This document shows, piece after piece, positions 36,488-45,015 of a stretch of DNA of 64,000 bases. This DNA is from Bacillota bacterium. GTDB taxonomy: Bacteria > Bacillota > Clostridia > Christensenellales > UMGS416. Both the position numbers and the translations under genes were made by a program. Location: contig JAEWRW010000015.1 of the NCBI GenBank assembly GCA_023398815.1, forward strand, positions 1 through 64,000. Direction: 5' to 3'. The notes beneath the pieces were generated by a model. That model was not told the DNA's origin and searched no databases. It was given only the letters and a program-made list of their open reading frames with translations. Each line of letters starts with the position of its first letter. Within the stretch, counting starts at the first letter, position 1.

Positions 36488-36970
36488 TTACTTGCTGGTG
36501 GCGGTCGCTTCGGCGCTGGCCGCAGCCGTCGCGGCAGCAGGTGTGGCAGTGGCAGCGGCAGCTGAGGCCCTGGCCGATTCCAAGTCCGAGAGATCCATCT
36601 TCTTCTCCAGCACGTAGCTGGTGGGTTCCGTATCCATGAAGATCGTCAGCGTCGGCGTTTCGGCTGAATAATCCAACAGGAATTGGCCGGAATACTCCAT
36701 CGTGCCGTCGTCACTTTTGAAGGTAAAGGTGTCCCGGTCCATGGTGTAGGTGCCCAGGGGCGACTCCAGCATGTCAACATGGCCGTCGGGGTAGATGTCG
36801 ATGGCCACGGGAAGCGGATAATCGTTTTGGTTCTGCCCGTTTTCATCGCCATAGGTGGCCAACTGCCACCGGCCCATCAGCATGTTCGTGCGGCCGCTGC
36901 AACCGGCCAGCGCGGAGAACAGCACCAGCATCACCGCCAGCGATACAAAAAGAACGGTTTTGCGCTTCAT
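36488..36970 (-). CDS. Small lipoprotein with one GxW-type module
   Basis: I do not recognise a named family. The 160-residue protein has a lipoprotein signal with lipobox LAGC near residue 24 and a beta-rich domain starting GRWQL with IDIYPDGHVD and YVLEKK segments. A low-complexity Ala/Thr tail covers about the last 30 residues. The module looks like a single copy of the repeat found four times in the lipoprotein at 46922. GGGAGG precedes the start. A surface or ligand-binding lipocalin-like role is possible. Confidence 0.75.
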   Translation of the reverse strand: MKRKTVLFVSLAVMLVLFSALAGCSGRTNMLMGRWQLATYGDENGQNQNDYPLPVAIDIYPDGHVDMLESPLGTYTMDRDTFTFKSDDGTMEYSGQFLLDYSAETPTLTIFMDTEPTSYVLEKKMDLSDLESARASAAAATATPAAATAAASAEATATSK

Positions 36971-36994
36971 CCTTGGTATCCTCCCAGTTCGTTG

Positions 36995-37798
36995 TTAAGC
37001 AAAGTCCTGCATGGTCGCCGCAAAGCGGGCAAAGGCGATGCCGGGTTCCTCCAGCGTCATGTCCCACCGGCGCACCCACTCCAACGTGTACCAGCCGTCA
37101 TAACCCAGGGTTTTGAGGCCGGCGAACATCTCCCGCAGGGGAAGATCGCCATCGCCCAGCATCCGGTATTGCACGCGGCCGCCGGCCAGCACGGAGTCCT
37201 TCAGGTGGATGTATTTGACCCATTTGCCGATGTGGGCCAGGGTATCCTGGGGTGCCTCCCCGGCAAAGCGGTAGGGGTGGTGCACATCCCACAAGATGCC
37301 CAGATTGGTGGTATCCAGCCCGCCAAAGAGCGCGGCCAGCCGCCTGGTGTTGGCGTAGTGGCCGCTCGTTTCCAAGAGCACCGTCACACCGGTGCCCTGG
37401 GCATGGTCGGCCAGGGCGCGCAGGCCCTTCGCCACCAGGGCATCGTCCACGGCGGCCTCGGGCGCGGCGGTTGTCTCGCCCAGCACCCGCACGTAGGGAA
37501 CGCCCAGCGCAGCGGCCAGGTCGATGTAGGCCCGGCCCTCCGCCAGTGCGGCGTCAAAGCCATCGGCCTGCCCCAGCGTGCACGTGGAGGTCAGGCACGT
37601 CAGCGTCAGGTTCAGCCGCTTCAGGCTCTCCAGGCTATGGCCACACTGGGCCGGCGCAAAGGCAGCAATGGCCGGCGCGTAGGTCTCTTTGCCCACGCCG
37701 CGGATCTCAATGCCTCGGTACCCCAGGTCGGACGCGGTGGACAGCAACTCGTCCCACTCCCATTCCGGACAGCCGATGGTCGAATAAGCCAGCTTCAT
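36995..37798 (-). CDS. Sugar phosphate isomerase/epimerase-like TIM barrel protein
   Basis: A 267-residue member of the xylose isomerase-like/AP endonuclease 2 superfamily. It shows MKLAYSTIGCPEWEWDELL at the start, LGYRGIEIRG, the metal-binding region LLETSGHYANT, ILWDVHHPYR with a conserved Asp-His pair, IHLKDSV and YTLEWVRRWD with the C-terminal Glu. These match metal ligands of sugar epimerases such as those for inositol, tagatose or keto-sugars; the substrate is unknown. ATG 37798 has GGGAGGGG upstream; the longer frame enters the pepF gene and is not used. It ends 25 nt before the lipoprotein start, so the two may share a transcript. Confidence 0.82.
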   Translation of the reverse strand: MKLAYSTIGCPEWEWDELLSTASDLGYRGIEIRGVGKETYAPAIAAFAPAQCGHSLESLKRLNLTLTCLTSTCTLGQADGFDAALAEGRAYIDLAAALGVPYVRVLGETTAAPEAAVDDALVAKGLRALADHAQGTGVTVLLETSGHYANTRRLAALFGGLDTTNLGILWDVHHPYRFAGEAPQDTLAHIGKWVKYIHLKDSVLAGGRVQYRMLGDGDLPLREMFAGLKTLGYDGWYTLEWVRRWDMTLEEPGIAFARFAATMQDFA

Positions 37799-37829
37799 CG
37801 TACCCCTCCCGTCACCGTGCAACAGCACC

Positions 37830-37835
37830 ATTATA
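37830..37835 (-). promoter_or_regulatory. Candidate -10 for the sugar isomerase-like gene
   Basis: TATAAT read leftwards, just beyond the pepF stop and about 32 nt before the start at 37798. The best -35 (TTGACG inside pepF) is 20 bp away, longer than usual. Confidence 0.4.
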
Positions 37836-39635
37836 CTAAAGAAGCGCTTCCATTTCGTCAATGACTTTGGCGAATCTTAAGAGACAGGACTCCACCGCGT
37901 CGGGCTGCTCCAGGTCCACGCCGGCCTCCCGCAGCAGGTTGAGCGGGTAGTCCTTCCCACCGGAGGACAGCAGCTTCAGGTACCGCTGGCGCTCGGCCTC
38001 GCCGCCATGCAGCACCATCTCCGCCAGGCAGATGGCGCTGGCAAAGCCGGTTGCGTACTTGTAGACGTAGTAAGCCCCGTAGAAATGAGGGATGCGGGCC
38101 CATTCCATGTCGATCTCGTGGTCGACCACCATGTCCGGGCCGTAGTAATCGACGTTCAACTGCCGGTAGACCGCGCACAGCGATTCGCTGGTCAGGGCCT
38201 CTCCCTGCTCCTGCATGGTGTGCACAATCTTCTCAAACTCCGCGAACATCACCTGGCGGATGACGGTGGTACGGATCTGCTCCAGGAAATGATTGAGGAG
38301 ATAGAGGCGCTCGCGCTTATCGGTGGTGCGCCCCAGCATGTAGTCCATAAAGAGGTATTCGTTGCAGGTGGAGGCGATCTCCGCCAGCAGGATGGGGTAC
38401 TGCGCCTGCTCATAGGGCAGGTGGGTGTCCGAGAGATAGCTGTGCATGGCATGGCCCATCTCGTGGGCCAGGGTGAAGGCGTTGTCCACCGTGTCATTCC
38501 AATTGAGCAGCACGAAGGGATGGGTGCCCCACACGCCCCAGGAATAGGCCCCGGAGGTTTTGCCCTGGTTTTCGTACACATCCACCCAACCGGTGGCAAG
38601 CCCCTGCGTCAGGGTATTGATGTACTCCTGCCCCAGGGGCTTGAGGCCTTCCTGCAGCAGGGAGCGGGCTTCCCCGTAGGTCACCGGCATCTCCACGTCG
38701 GCCACCATGGGCACGTAGAGGTCGTACATGTGCAGTTCATCAAGCCCCAGCACCTTCTTGCGCAGGGCCATGTAGCGGTGCAGGGTGGGCAGGTGGGCCC
38801 GCACCGCGCCGATGAGGCTCTCGTACACCGCCACCGGCACTGCGTCGGCGTGCAGAGAGGCGTCCAGAGCCGTGTTGAAATTGCGCGCCCGAGCCAGGAA
38901 CACCTCTGCCTTGATGTTGGAGGAGAGGGTAGCCGTCAGCGTGTTCTTGTAGCTGGCGTAGGTGCCATACAGGCCCTCAAAGGCCGCCTGGCGCACCCGG
39001 CGGTCGCGGCTCTCCAGCAGGGGGATGAACCGGCCGTGGGTGATCTGCACGTCATCGCCGTTCTCGTCCTGTATGGTCGGGAACTTCATGTCGGCGTTGT
39101 TGAGCATGGTGAAGATGGTCTGGGCGCCCTCCAGCGGCTCACCGGCCATCGCCAGCAGCTTTTCCTCGGCGGCGCTCAGGGTGTGGGCCCGCCGTCGGGT
39201 GATCTGGTCAATGTTGTGGCGGTAAAGCCCCAGCGCCAGCTCCTGGGTGAAGAACCCATCAAGCCGCTCCGGGTCGATGGCCAGAATTTCGGGGTCGAAA
39301 TAAGCCAACGCGCTGCCAAGGCGCACGCTGATGGCCCCGGCGCGGTCGGTCATGCCCTGGTACAGGGTGTTGGCGTTGTCCTCGTCCCGCCGCATGCGGG
39401 CGTAGACGTAGAGCCGCTCCACCAGAAGCGACACCTTGGAGATGCTCAGCAGCGCCGCCAGCAGCGTACTGGCTGACTCGCCTAGGCGACCGGCCCAGCC
39501 GCCAGCCTCTGCAATGGCCTCATCGGCTTTTTTGTACTCGGCTTCCCAGGCTTCGTTGCTGGGGTAGATGTCCTCCAGATGCCACTGGGTGGCGCGGTCG
39601 GCCTCGTTGCGTGTGGGCAAGGTGTGGATTGCCAT
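37836..39635 (-). CDS. pepF: Oligoendopeptidase F (M3B metallopeptidase)
   Basis: A cytoplasmic zinc peptidase that degrades peptides of roughly 7-17 residues. The 599 residues are the normal length for PepF. The HExxH site is His391-Glu392-Met-Gly-His395 (LAHEMGHAMHSY), with the third ligand Glu in AEIASTCNEY about 26 residues later. The N-terminal helical PepF domain precedes it. ATG 39635 has AAAGGA 9 nt upstream; a GTG at 39644 overlaps the transporter stop and is less likely. It follows the MFS gene by 5 nt. Confidence 0.94.
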   Translation of the reverse strand: MAIHTLPTRNEADRATQWHLEDIYPSNEAWEAEYKKADEAIAEAGGWAGRLGESASTLLAALLSISKVSLLVERLYVYARMRRDEDNANTLYQGMTDRAGAISVRLGSALAYFDPEILAIDPERLDGFFTQELALGLYRHNIDQITRRRAHTLSAAEEKLLAMAGEPLEGAQTIFTMLNNADMKFPTIQDENGDDVQITHGRFIPLLESRDRRVRQAAFEGLYGTYASYKNTLTATLSSNIKAEVFLARARNFNTALDASLHADAVPVAVYESLIGAVRAHLPTLHRYMALRKKVLGLDELHMYDLYVPMVADVEMPVTYGEARSLLQEGLKPLGQEYINTLTQGLATGWVDVYENQGKTSGAYSWGVWGTHPFVLLNWNDTVDNAFTLAHEMGHAMHSYLSDTHLPYEQAQYPILLAEIASTCNEYLFMDYMLGRTTDKRERLYLLNHFLEQIRTTVIRQVMFAEFEKIVHTMQEQGEALTSESLCAVYRQLNVDYYGPDMVVDHEIDMEWARIPHFYGAYYVYKYATGFASAICLAEMVLHGGEAERQRYLKLLSSGGKDYPLNLLREAGVDLEQPDAVESCLLRFAKVIDEMEALL

Positions 39636-39640
39636 AGTGC

Positions 39641-40984
39641 TCACTCCTTTTGCTTGATGGGTTCGGCTGCGCCGCCCTGTACGTTTGTCAGCAGCGGCAG
39701 CAGGAATAGTATGATCAGAAACCGCAGCAGGCCCACGCCGATGAACAGCAGCTTGTAGCGGTCAAAGTCGAAGCCCGCAAAGCGAAATTGCAGCTCCCCC
39801 ATGAGGTTCAGTAGCTTCCCGCCGGCCAGGTTGCCCAGCGACGCACCGACGACCTGGGTTACCACCATGTAGGTGGCCAGGTAGACCGAGCGGTTGCGGG
39901 TGGGGGTGGCGGTCATCAGCATCTGGGCGGCGGTGACGTCCACCCCGCAGACAAAGATGCCGTTGCCCAAGGCGAAGAGCAGATAGGGCCAGAAATTGCC
40001 GGGGCCGGCAAAGAGCCAGAACAGGGGCATGGCGCTGGCGGCCATGCCGCAGCGCAGCAGCACCCAGCGCACGCCGTGGCTATCGAGGTGCCGTCCCCAC
40101 CATTGGATGAAATAGGCCGTCATGATGCTGGAGGCGATCTGCCCCACCAGCGTCGTCACCGTCATGCTGAGGTTCAGCTTGCCAAGCGCATACATGTTGA
40201 AGAACGGGCCCGAGAGGTTCCAGCAGAAGATCCACGCCGTCCAGAACACCAGATACCCCAAAAAGCTGCGGTCGCGGAAGGTCTGCACGATGAGCTTCCA
40301 GTGAGATTCGTTGTGAGGTTCCACCTGCATTTGGGGTTCGCGCACCCAAAAGAACGTGACGATGTCGCCAATGCCAAAGAGCGACCCAACGGCAAAGACC
40401 CACATGTACCCATTGAGCGTGGGGTTGCGGTCCAGGATGTAGCTGGCCGTCAGCGCCGACGCCAGGCCCAACACCGTGGCGATGCTGGAGCGCAGCCCCA
40501 TGTAGTGCCCCTGGATCTTGAGCGGCAGGATATCGCCGAGCCACGAGTAGAACGTCACGTTCATAAAGGACGCGGCGGCCGACGACAGGGAGATGAGCCC
40601 CACGACCATCCACATGCGCAGCGACGGGTGATCCGCCGGGATGAACAGCGGCACCAGTGCCACCGGTAGCCACAGCGTTCGCTGGATGAGGCCGGCGATG
40701 ATGAACAGCTTGCGCCGGTTGCGCAGCCGCTCCAGAAGCCAGGAGTTGATAAACTGCAGCAGGCTTAACGCCACCGGCACCGCCAGTAGCACGCTGTACA
40801 TGAAGTCGTCCAGTCCCAATGCCTTGGCAAAGCCGGTGAAGGGCGTGCCCGTGGAGATGGCAAAAAACACCGTGCCGATGGTGACGGCTACGATAAAGAG
40901 GTTCAGATCCTTGCGCAGGGCCGGATCCTGTATGTTGTTCTGGTTGTAGAGGTTGGTCAGCGGGTTCTGAAACCGGAACTTCAC
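39641..40984 (-). CDS. MFS transporter
   Basis: A secondary transporter with 447 residues and about twelve hydrophobic helices. Loop 2-3 carries NSWLLERLRNRRKL, a diverged form of the family signature between helices 2 and 3, and a charged central loop separates the two halves (near residue 225). The substrate is unknown. The start is GTG 40984 with GAGGTGAC upstream. It is the first gene of a leftward pair with pepF, and uptake of a sugar or peptide is possible. Palindrome GGTAT-GCG-ATACC lies about 48 nt upstream. Confidence 0.85.
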   Translation of the reverse strand: MKFRFQNPLTNLYNQNNIQDPALRKDLNLFIVAVTIGTVFFAISTGTPFTGFAKALGLDDFMYSVLLAVPVALSLLQFINSWLLERLRNRRKLFIIAGLIQRTLWLPVALVPLFIPADHPSLRMWMVVGLISLSSAAASFMNVTFYSWLGDILPLKIQGHYMGLRSSIATVLGLASALTASYILDRNPTLNGYMWVFAVGSLFGIGDIVTFFWVREPQMQVEPHNESHWKLIVQTFRDRSFLGYLVFWTAWIFCWNLSGPFFNMYALGKLNLSMTVTTLVGQIASSIMTAYFIQWWGRHLDSHGVRWVLLRCGMAASAMPLFWLFAGPGNFWPYLLFALGNGIFVCGVDVTAAQMLMTATPTRNRSVYLATYMVVTQVVGASLGNLAGGKLLNLMGELQFRFAGFDFDRYKLLFIGVGLLRFLIILFLLPLLTNVQGGAAEPIKQKE

Positions 40985-41031
40985 GGCGTCACCTCGGCCG
41001 TTGTCGACCGCCTTTTTCTCAATGGAACAAT

Positions 41032-41044
41032 GGTATGCGATACC
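41032..41044. promoter_or_regulatory. Palindrome upstream of the MFS gene
   Basis: GGTATGCGATACC is a perfect inverted repeat (GGTAT-GCG-ATACC). Its half-sites recur in GGTATATAGTATACC over the manA -10 in the same divergent region. The function is inferred only. Confidence 0.35.
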
Positions 41045-41092
41045 CCGGCCAAAGTCAACAGAGCGGCGGGCGATTTCGCATCGTGGAACCGC

Positions 41093-41127
41093 TTGGCAGA
41101 GACGTCACACGGGGTATATAGTATACC
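41093..41127 (+). promoter_or_regulatory. Promoter of manA with overlapping palindrome
   Basis: -35 TTGGCA (41093-41098), 18-bp spacer, -10 TATAGT (41117-41122). The palindrome GGTATA-TAG-TATACC (41113-41127) spans the -10 and could be an operator. Confidence 0.6.
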
Positions 41128-41153
41128 TATGAAGCAAAAGACGGAGGATACTC

Positions 41154-42155
41154 ATGCAAGAGCTGTATCATGTGCCGGCCAAGCTGGAACCGGTGTATTT
41201 TTCCTACATCTGGGGTGGCACCCTGCTGAGGGAGAGCCTCGGCAAGCCCATTCCGTCCGATGATATTGGCGAGAGCTGGGAGGTGTCGGCCCACCCCAAG
41301 GGGCAGTCGGTGCTAGCCACAGGGCCTGCCGCCGGCATGCCGCTGGGGCAGTACGCCGCCCACCCGAATTTCCAGGGCAAAGCGCCCTTTGAGCGGTTCC
41401 CACTGCTTATCAAGCTATTGGGTGCCCAAAGCAACCTGTCGGTGCAGGTGCATCCCTCCGATGCCAACTGCCGGCCGGGGGAGGCGGGCAAAGCCGAGGC
41501 CTGGTATGTCATTGACTGCCAGCCGGGCGCCGAGCTCATCTACGACATTGAGGGCACCAAGGAGGAGTTCGCCGCCGCCGTGGCCGGGGGCCGTATGGCC
41601 GAGCGTCTGCGCCGGTTGGCCGTTCGCCCCGGCGACGTGCTGGACATCCCTGCCGGCATGGTGCACGCGCTGATCGCCGGCATTGTCATCTATGAGGTGC
41701 AGCAGAACTCCGACACGACCTATCGCCTCTACGACTGGGACCGCGTGGATGCCGTGACCGGCAAACCGCGGGAGCTGCATGTGGAAGCGGCGCTGCGGGT
41801 CATTGAACCCAAGGGCGGCAAAGGTCCGGTGGCTGGCCGCGTCAGCCGGGAGGACGGTGGCGTGCGCACCGTCTATATCAGCAACCCCTATTATACGCTG
41901 GAGAAGATCGAGCTCACCGGTGCGTTCACCGACGCGTGGTTTGACAGCTTTGCCACCTATACCGTCCTTGATGGCGAGGGTGTGGTACGCAAGGCTGGGC
42001 AAGAGTGCTTTGCCTTCGGGCGCGGCGATTCGTTCGTGAGCCCCGCTGCCGCCGGCCCCGTGGAGCTTTTGGGCCGTGCCACAATCCTTAAGTCTCACGT
42101 GCCGCCGAGGGAGGATTACGACCGGTGGCTGGCCGCCCTTCCGGCGGGGGAGTGA
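41154..42155 (+). CDS. manA: Mannose-6-phosphate isomerase, class I
   Basis: Interconverts mannose 6-phosphate and fructose 6-phosphate. The 333-residue length fits the short bacterial type I form (ManA/Pmi of Bacillota). Zinc ligands are visible in the cupin: LSVQVHPSD near residue 95, EAWYVID near 115 and PAGMVHAL near 170. WGGTLLRESLGK at the N-terminus is also typical. GGAGG lies before ATG 41154. It links mannose released by the GH38 enzyme to glycolysis if a mannose kinase or PTS exists elsewhere. It runs divergently from the MFS transporter. Confidence 0.93.
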   Translation: MQELYHVPAKLEPVYFSYIWGGTLLRESLGKPIPSDDIGESWEVSAHPKGQSVLATGPAAGMPLGQYAAHPNFQGKAPFERFPLLIKLLGAQSNLSVQVHPSDANCRPGEAGKAEAWYVIDCQPGAELIYDIEGTKEEFAAAVAGGRMAERLRRLAVRPGDVLDIPAGMVHALIAGIVIYEVQQNSDTTYRLYDWDRVDAVTGKPRELHVEAALRVIEPKGGKGPVAGRVSREDGGVRTVYISNPYYTLEKIELTGAFTDAWFDSFATYTVLDGEGVVRKAGQECFAFGRGDSFVSPAAAGPVELLGRATILKSHVPPREDYDRWLAALPAGE

Positions 42156-42281
42156 CGGGTGGCAGAGACGTTTGTCGTGTGAACCGTACGTATTGGGGTG
42201 AACAGGAACGTTCCTTTTCCCATAATGCATGCAAAAAGGGCGATAAACGGCCAAAACAGCAGCAAAACCGTGTGGTTTTCC

Positions 42282-42310
42282 TTGACAACCCCGTTGACAA
42301 CTGGTATTAT
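42282..42310 (+). promoter_or_regulatory. Strong promoter of rplU-rpmA
   Basis: Consensus -35 TTGACA (42282-42287), 17-bp spacer, -10 TATTAT (42305-42310). The predicted start near 42317 leaves a leader of about 80 nt. Confidence 0.85.
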
Positions 42311-42316
42311 GTTGGG

Positions 42317-42398
42317 CTGTAGCCGCTCAGAAAAGGCTTTGAAATGACGCACTGCGTCTGCCTTGTACTGGCGAGACTGGCAAGAGGAGGTAACACCA
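42317..42398 (+). ncRNA. Probable L21 leader (autoregulatory 5' UTR of rplU)
   Basis: This is the leader between a strong promoter and rplU, the position where Bacillota carry the L21 leader structure bound by L21. GACGCA-C-TGCGTC (about 42352-42364) and a larger CTTG/CAAG-closed arm just before the ribosome site can form hairpins. The call rests on position and foldability; I did not confirm the family consensus. Confidence 0.45.
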
Positions 42399-42707
42399 AT
42401 GTACGCAGTCATCAAAACCGGTGGCAAGCAGTATCGTGTGCAGGTCGGCGACAGCATCTATGTCGAGAAGCTGGCGCTGGAGGACGGCGCGACCGTCGAG
42501 TTTGACACGGTTCTCTTGGCCAACGACGACGAAATCCGCATCGGCACCCCGGTGGTGGAGGGCGTGAAGGTCGTGGGCAAGGTCACCCGGCAGGCCAAGG
42601 GCAAGAAGATCTACGTCTTCAAGTTCAAGTCCAAGAAGAATTTCCGCAAGAAGCAGGGCCACAGACAGCCCTACACCCAGGTGGAAATCACCGCGATCAA
42701 CGCTTAA
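42399..42707 (+). CDS. rplU: Ribosomal protein bL21
   Basis: A 102-residue large-subunit protein that binds 23S rRNA. The conserved start MYAVIKTGGKQYRV and the basic segment FKSKKNFRKKQGHRQPYT are diagnostic. GAGGAGG lies 8 nt before ATG 42399. The next gene is rpmA, only 36 nt away; the prp protease gene that usually separates them in Bacillota is missing. Confidence 0.98.
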   Translation: MYAVIKTGGKQYRVQVGDSIYVEKLALEDGATVEFDTVLLANDDEIRIGTPVVEGVKVVGKVTRQAKGKKIYVFKFKSKKNFRKKQGHRQPYTQVEITAINA

Positions 42708-42743
42708 CACACAGTTGCAAGTCACGAACCGGAGGTGAATTGA

Positions 42744-43004
42744 ATGGCACATAAAAAGGGCGTAGGCTCGACCAAAAACGGCCGCGACAGTAACTCCCAG
42801 CGTCTGGGCGTCAAGCGCAGCGACGGGCAGGCGGTTCTGGCCGGCAATATCCTGGTTCGCCAGCGCGGCACCAAGATGCATCCTGGCAACAACGTCGGCA
42901 TCGGCAGCGACGACACCCTCTTCGCGCTGGTGGACGGCTTGGTGAAGTTCGAGCGCAAGGACAAGACCCGCAAGCAGGTCAGCGTTTATCCGCAGGCCAA
43001 CTAA
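42744..43004 (+). CDS. rpmA: Ribosomal protein bL27
   Basis: An 86-residue large-subunit protein whose N-terminus reaches the peptidyl transferase centre. It begins directly with MAHKKGVGSTKNGRDS, the mature form. Most Bacillota make L27 with a short extra N-terminal peptide that the protease Prp removes; here neither the extension nor prp is present. GGAGGTG precedes the start. Confidence 0.98.
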   Translation: MAHKKGVGSTKNGRDSNSQRLGVKRSDGQAVLAGNILVRQRGTKMHPGNNVGIGSDDTLFALVDGLVKFERKDKTRKQVSVYPQAN

Positions 43005-43013
43005 AGGGGATCC

Positions 43014-43045
43014 AAAAAGCCGCAGCCCAGTGCTGCGGCTTTTTC
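43014..43045 (+). terminator. Intrinsic terminator of rplU-rpmA
   Basis: A 13-bp stem (43014-43026 with 43032-43044), loop CCAGT, then a T-rich tail (TTTTTCTTTTT). Confidence 0.9.
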
Positions 43046-43055
43046 TTTTTACCAC

Positions 43056-43071
43056 TGACAACCAGTTGTCA
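43056..43071. promoter_or_regulatory. Operator-like inverted repeat upstream of the Ogg gene
   Basis: TGACAAC-CA-GTTGTCA is a perfect 7-bp inverted repeat. Its right half contains TTGTCA, a possible -35, but no good -10 follows at 16-18 bp. The rest of the gap up to 43301 holds nothing I can name. Confidence 0.35.
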
Positions 43072-43301
43072 CCTTTTGTTTGTTATGGTACCTATATAGA
43101 TGAATGGATATTGGGGCATCTGTTGGCTCAACTTTGAGAAGGAAAGTGTCATGCAGGCCATTCCTATATTCATTAACAGCAACATTTGTGACGAACGGCA
43201 TCGGCAACCGACGTTTGGCGCTCTTGCAAGGGATTCGGTCTGAGGGTGCGAAAACCCGATTGTGATATCTACCGTGTGTACCTGTGATGGAGAAGGAGAA
43301 A

Positions 43302-44237
43302 ATGAGCCAATTCGCAACAACTAGGGACAGCCATGTGACGCGAGAAGCGGGTACTTCCCCGTGCGACAAGGGGAAGACAAACCCTTTGCTCGTGGCTTAT
43401 CGGGGGGACACGGCCCATGTAGCGCTGCCCGGCGGCATGAATCTGGAACGCACGTTCCAGTGCGGGCAGGCTTTCCGCTGGGCCTTGACCGATGACGGCG
43501 GTTGCGTAGGCGTCGCTGGCCGGTATCGCGTGACCGTGCGGGTGACAGCGGACGGGTTGACCATCACGCCCTGCGACGAGGCTGCCTTTGAAGGCTTTTG
43601 GCGACGTTACCTGGACTTGGAGCGGGACTACAACACACTTGAGGAACGACTGGCAGCTGACCCGGTGCTGACGCCGGTGGTGGCCGGTTGCCGGGGCATG
43701 CGACTCCTCAATCAGCCGGTGTGGGAGTGTCTGACCTCCTTCCTGCTCTCCAGCAACAACAATGTCCGGCGCATCAGCGGCATTGTGGAACGTCTCTGCG
43801 CCAGCCTTGGCGAGGACTGCGACGGTTGGTACGCCTTCCCCACGCCGCGGGCCATGCTGGAGGCTGGCGAGGAGGCCCTGCGTGCCTGCGGGGCCGGGTA
43901 CCGCGCGGCCTATCTGTGGCGGGCGGCGCGGGAGGTCTGCGCCGGGTTCCCGGTGGAGGAACTGCCCCGCATGGGCTATGGGCGCGCCAAAGAGCAGCTG
44001 ATGACACTCCATGGCGTGGGGGAGAAGGTTGCCGACTGTGTACTGCTGTTCTCCTGCGGGTATGGGCAGGCCTTCCCGGTGGATGTGTGGGTGGCCCGGG
44101 CCATGGCCAAGCACTATCCACAATCGGGCGGCACGGCGGCTGCCCAGCGTGCCTTCGCGTTGGAGCACTTTGGTGACCTGGCAGGCCTGGCTCAGCAGCT
44201 GCTCTTTCACTACGAACGGATTTATATCAGAACATAA
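43302..44237 (+). CDS. 8-oxoguanine DNA glycosylase of the Ogg1 type
   Basis: A base-excision repair enzyme removing oxidised guanine with lyase activity. The 311 residues contain the OGG N-terminal domain (about 30-140, FQCGQAFRW) and the helix-hairpin-helix glycosylase domain. Catalytic Lys242 (LHGVGEKVADC) and Asp261 (PVDVWVAR) are 19 residues apart, exactly as Lys249 and Asp268 in human OGG1. ATG 43302 follows GAAGGAG closely (3-4 nt); ATG 43287 and GTG 43284 are alternatives. An AlkA-like 3-methyladenine activity is less likely given the Lys. It is the first of a group of DNA-repair genes. Confidence 0.88.
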   Translation: MSQFATTRDSHVTREAGTSPCDKGKTNPLLVAYRGDTAHVALPGGMNLERTFQCGQAFRWALTDDGGCVGVAGRYRVTVRVTADGLTITPCDEAAFEGFWRRYLDLERDYNTLEERLAADPVLTPVVAGCRGMRLLNQPVWECLTSFLLSSNNNVRRISGIVERLCASLGEDCDGWYAFPTPRAMLEAGEEALRACGAGYRAAYLWRAAREVCAGFPVEELPRMGYGRAKEQLMTLHGVGEKVADCVLLFSCGYGQAFPVDVWVARAMAKHYPQSGGTAAAQRAFALEHFGDLAGLAQQLLFHYERIYIRT

Positions 44238-44246
44238 CCATATTGC

Positions 44247-44278
44247 AATGGAAAAGAATTCCATTCTCATGATATAAT
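44247..44278 (+). promoter_or_regulatory. Candidate extended -10 promoter with inverted repeat
   Basis: The extended -10 TGA-TATAAT ends at 44278. AATGGAA-N5-TTCCATT (44247-44265) sits where a -35 would be and may be an operator. It precedes the AIM24-family gene. Confidence 0.5.
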
Positions 44279-44303
44279 AAGGAAAACAACATTTGGAGGG
44301 TCT

Positions 44304-44987
44304 ATGCAGTACGAGATTAAGGGAGAGGGCTTGCCTGTTGTGGTGGTGACGCTGGAGCAGGGGGAGCAGATCGTGACCGAGTCCGGCGGGATGAGCTGGA
44401 TGAGCGGCAACCTGCTGATGGAGACGAACATGAAGGGCGGCCTGCTGGGTGGCCTGAGCCGTGCGCTTGCCGGTGACACCGTGTTCCTCAACACCTATAC
44501 CGCTCAAGGCGGCCCGGGCTTCCTTGCCTGTGCCAGCTCCTTCCCCGGGCAGATTTTGACCTTCGACCTGGGGCCGGGGCAGAGCGTCATCGCCCAGCGC
44601 GGCGCGTTCCTCTGTGGGTCTCCCACGCTGAAGCTGTCGGTGCACATGCGCCGGAGCCTTGGCATGATGATGTTCGGCGGCGAGGGTTTCGTGTTGGAGC
44701 GTATTGAAGGCCCGGGCCGTGTATTCCTGGAGGTGGATGGCAGTGTGGAGAAGATGACGCTGCAGCCGGGGCAAACGATGATTGTGGACCCGGGCAACAT
44801 CGCTGCCTATTCGCCCAACCTCACCGTTTCGCTGGAGACGGTCAAAGGCTTCAAGAACATCTTCCTGGGTGGTGAGGGGCTCTTCATCTGCCGCGTCACC
44901 GGCCCGGGCGAGCTCTTCCTGCAGACGCTGACGGCCTCGAAGATGGCCGCAGCCATCCTGCCGTTCATCCCGAAGAGCAGCAGCTGA
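44304..44987 (+). CDS. AIM24 / TIGR00266 family protein
   Basis: A 227-residue beta-rich protein of the AIM24 family (TIGR00266), found widely in bacteria with no firm function. Typical segments are ESGGMSWMSGNL near residue 26, the Gly-rich KGGLLGGLSRALAGD and FNIFLGGEGLF-like KNIFLGGEGLF near residue 190. There is no signal peptide or membrane helix. TTTGGAGGG precedes ATG 44304. It lies between two oxidative DNA-repair genes, 28 nt before fpg, and may be cotranscribed with it. Confidence 0.88.
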   Translation: MQYEIKGEGLPVVVVTLEQGEQIVTESGGMSWMSGNLLMETNMKGGLLGGLSRALAGDTVFLNTYTAQGGPGFLACASSFPGQILTFDLGPGQSVIAQRGAFLCGSPTLKLSVHMRRSLGMMMFGGEGFVLERIEGPGRVFLEVDGSVEKMTLQPGQTMIVDPGNIAAYSPNLTVSLETVKGFKNIFLGGEGLFICRVTGPGELFLQTLTASKMAAAILPFIPKSSS

Positions 44988-45015
44988 TCTTCTGTTCAAA
45001 CAAAGGAGAACCAAC

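Noticed and set aside
38007..39476. A 489-codon frame antisense to pepF
   Set aside because: There is no ribosome site, the composition is biased, and the opposite strand encodes a full-length oligoendopeptidase.
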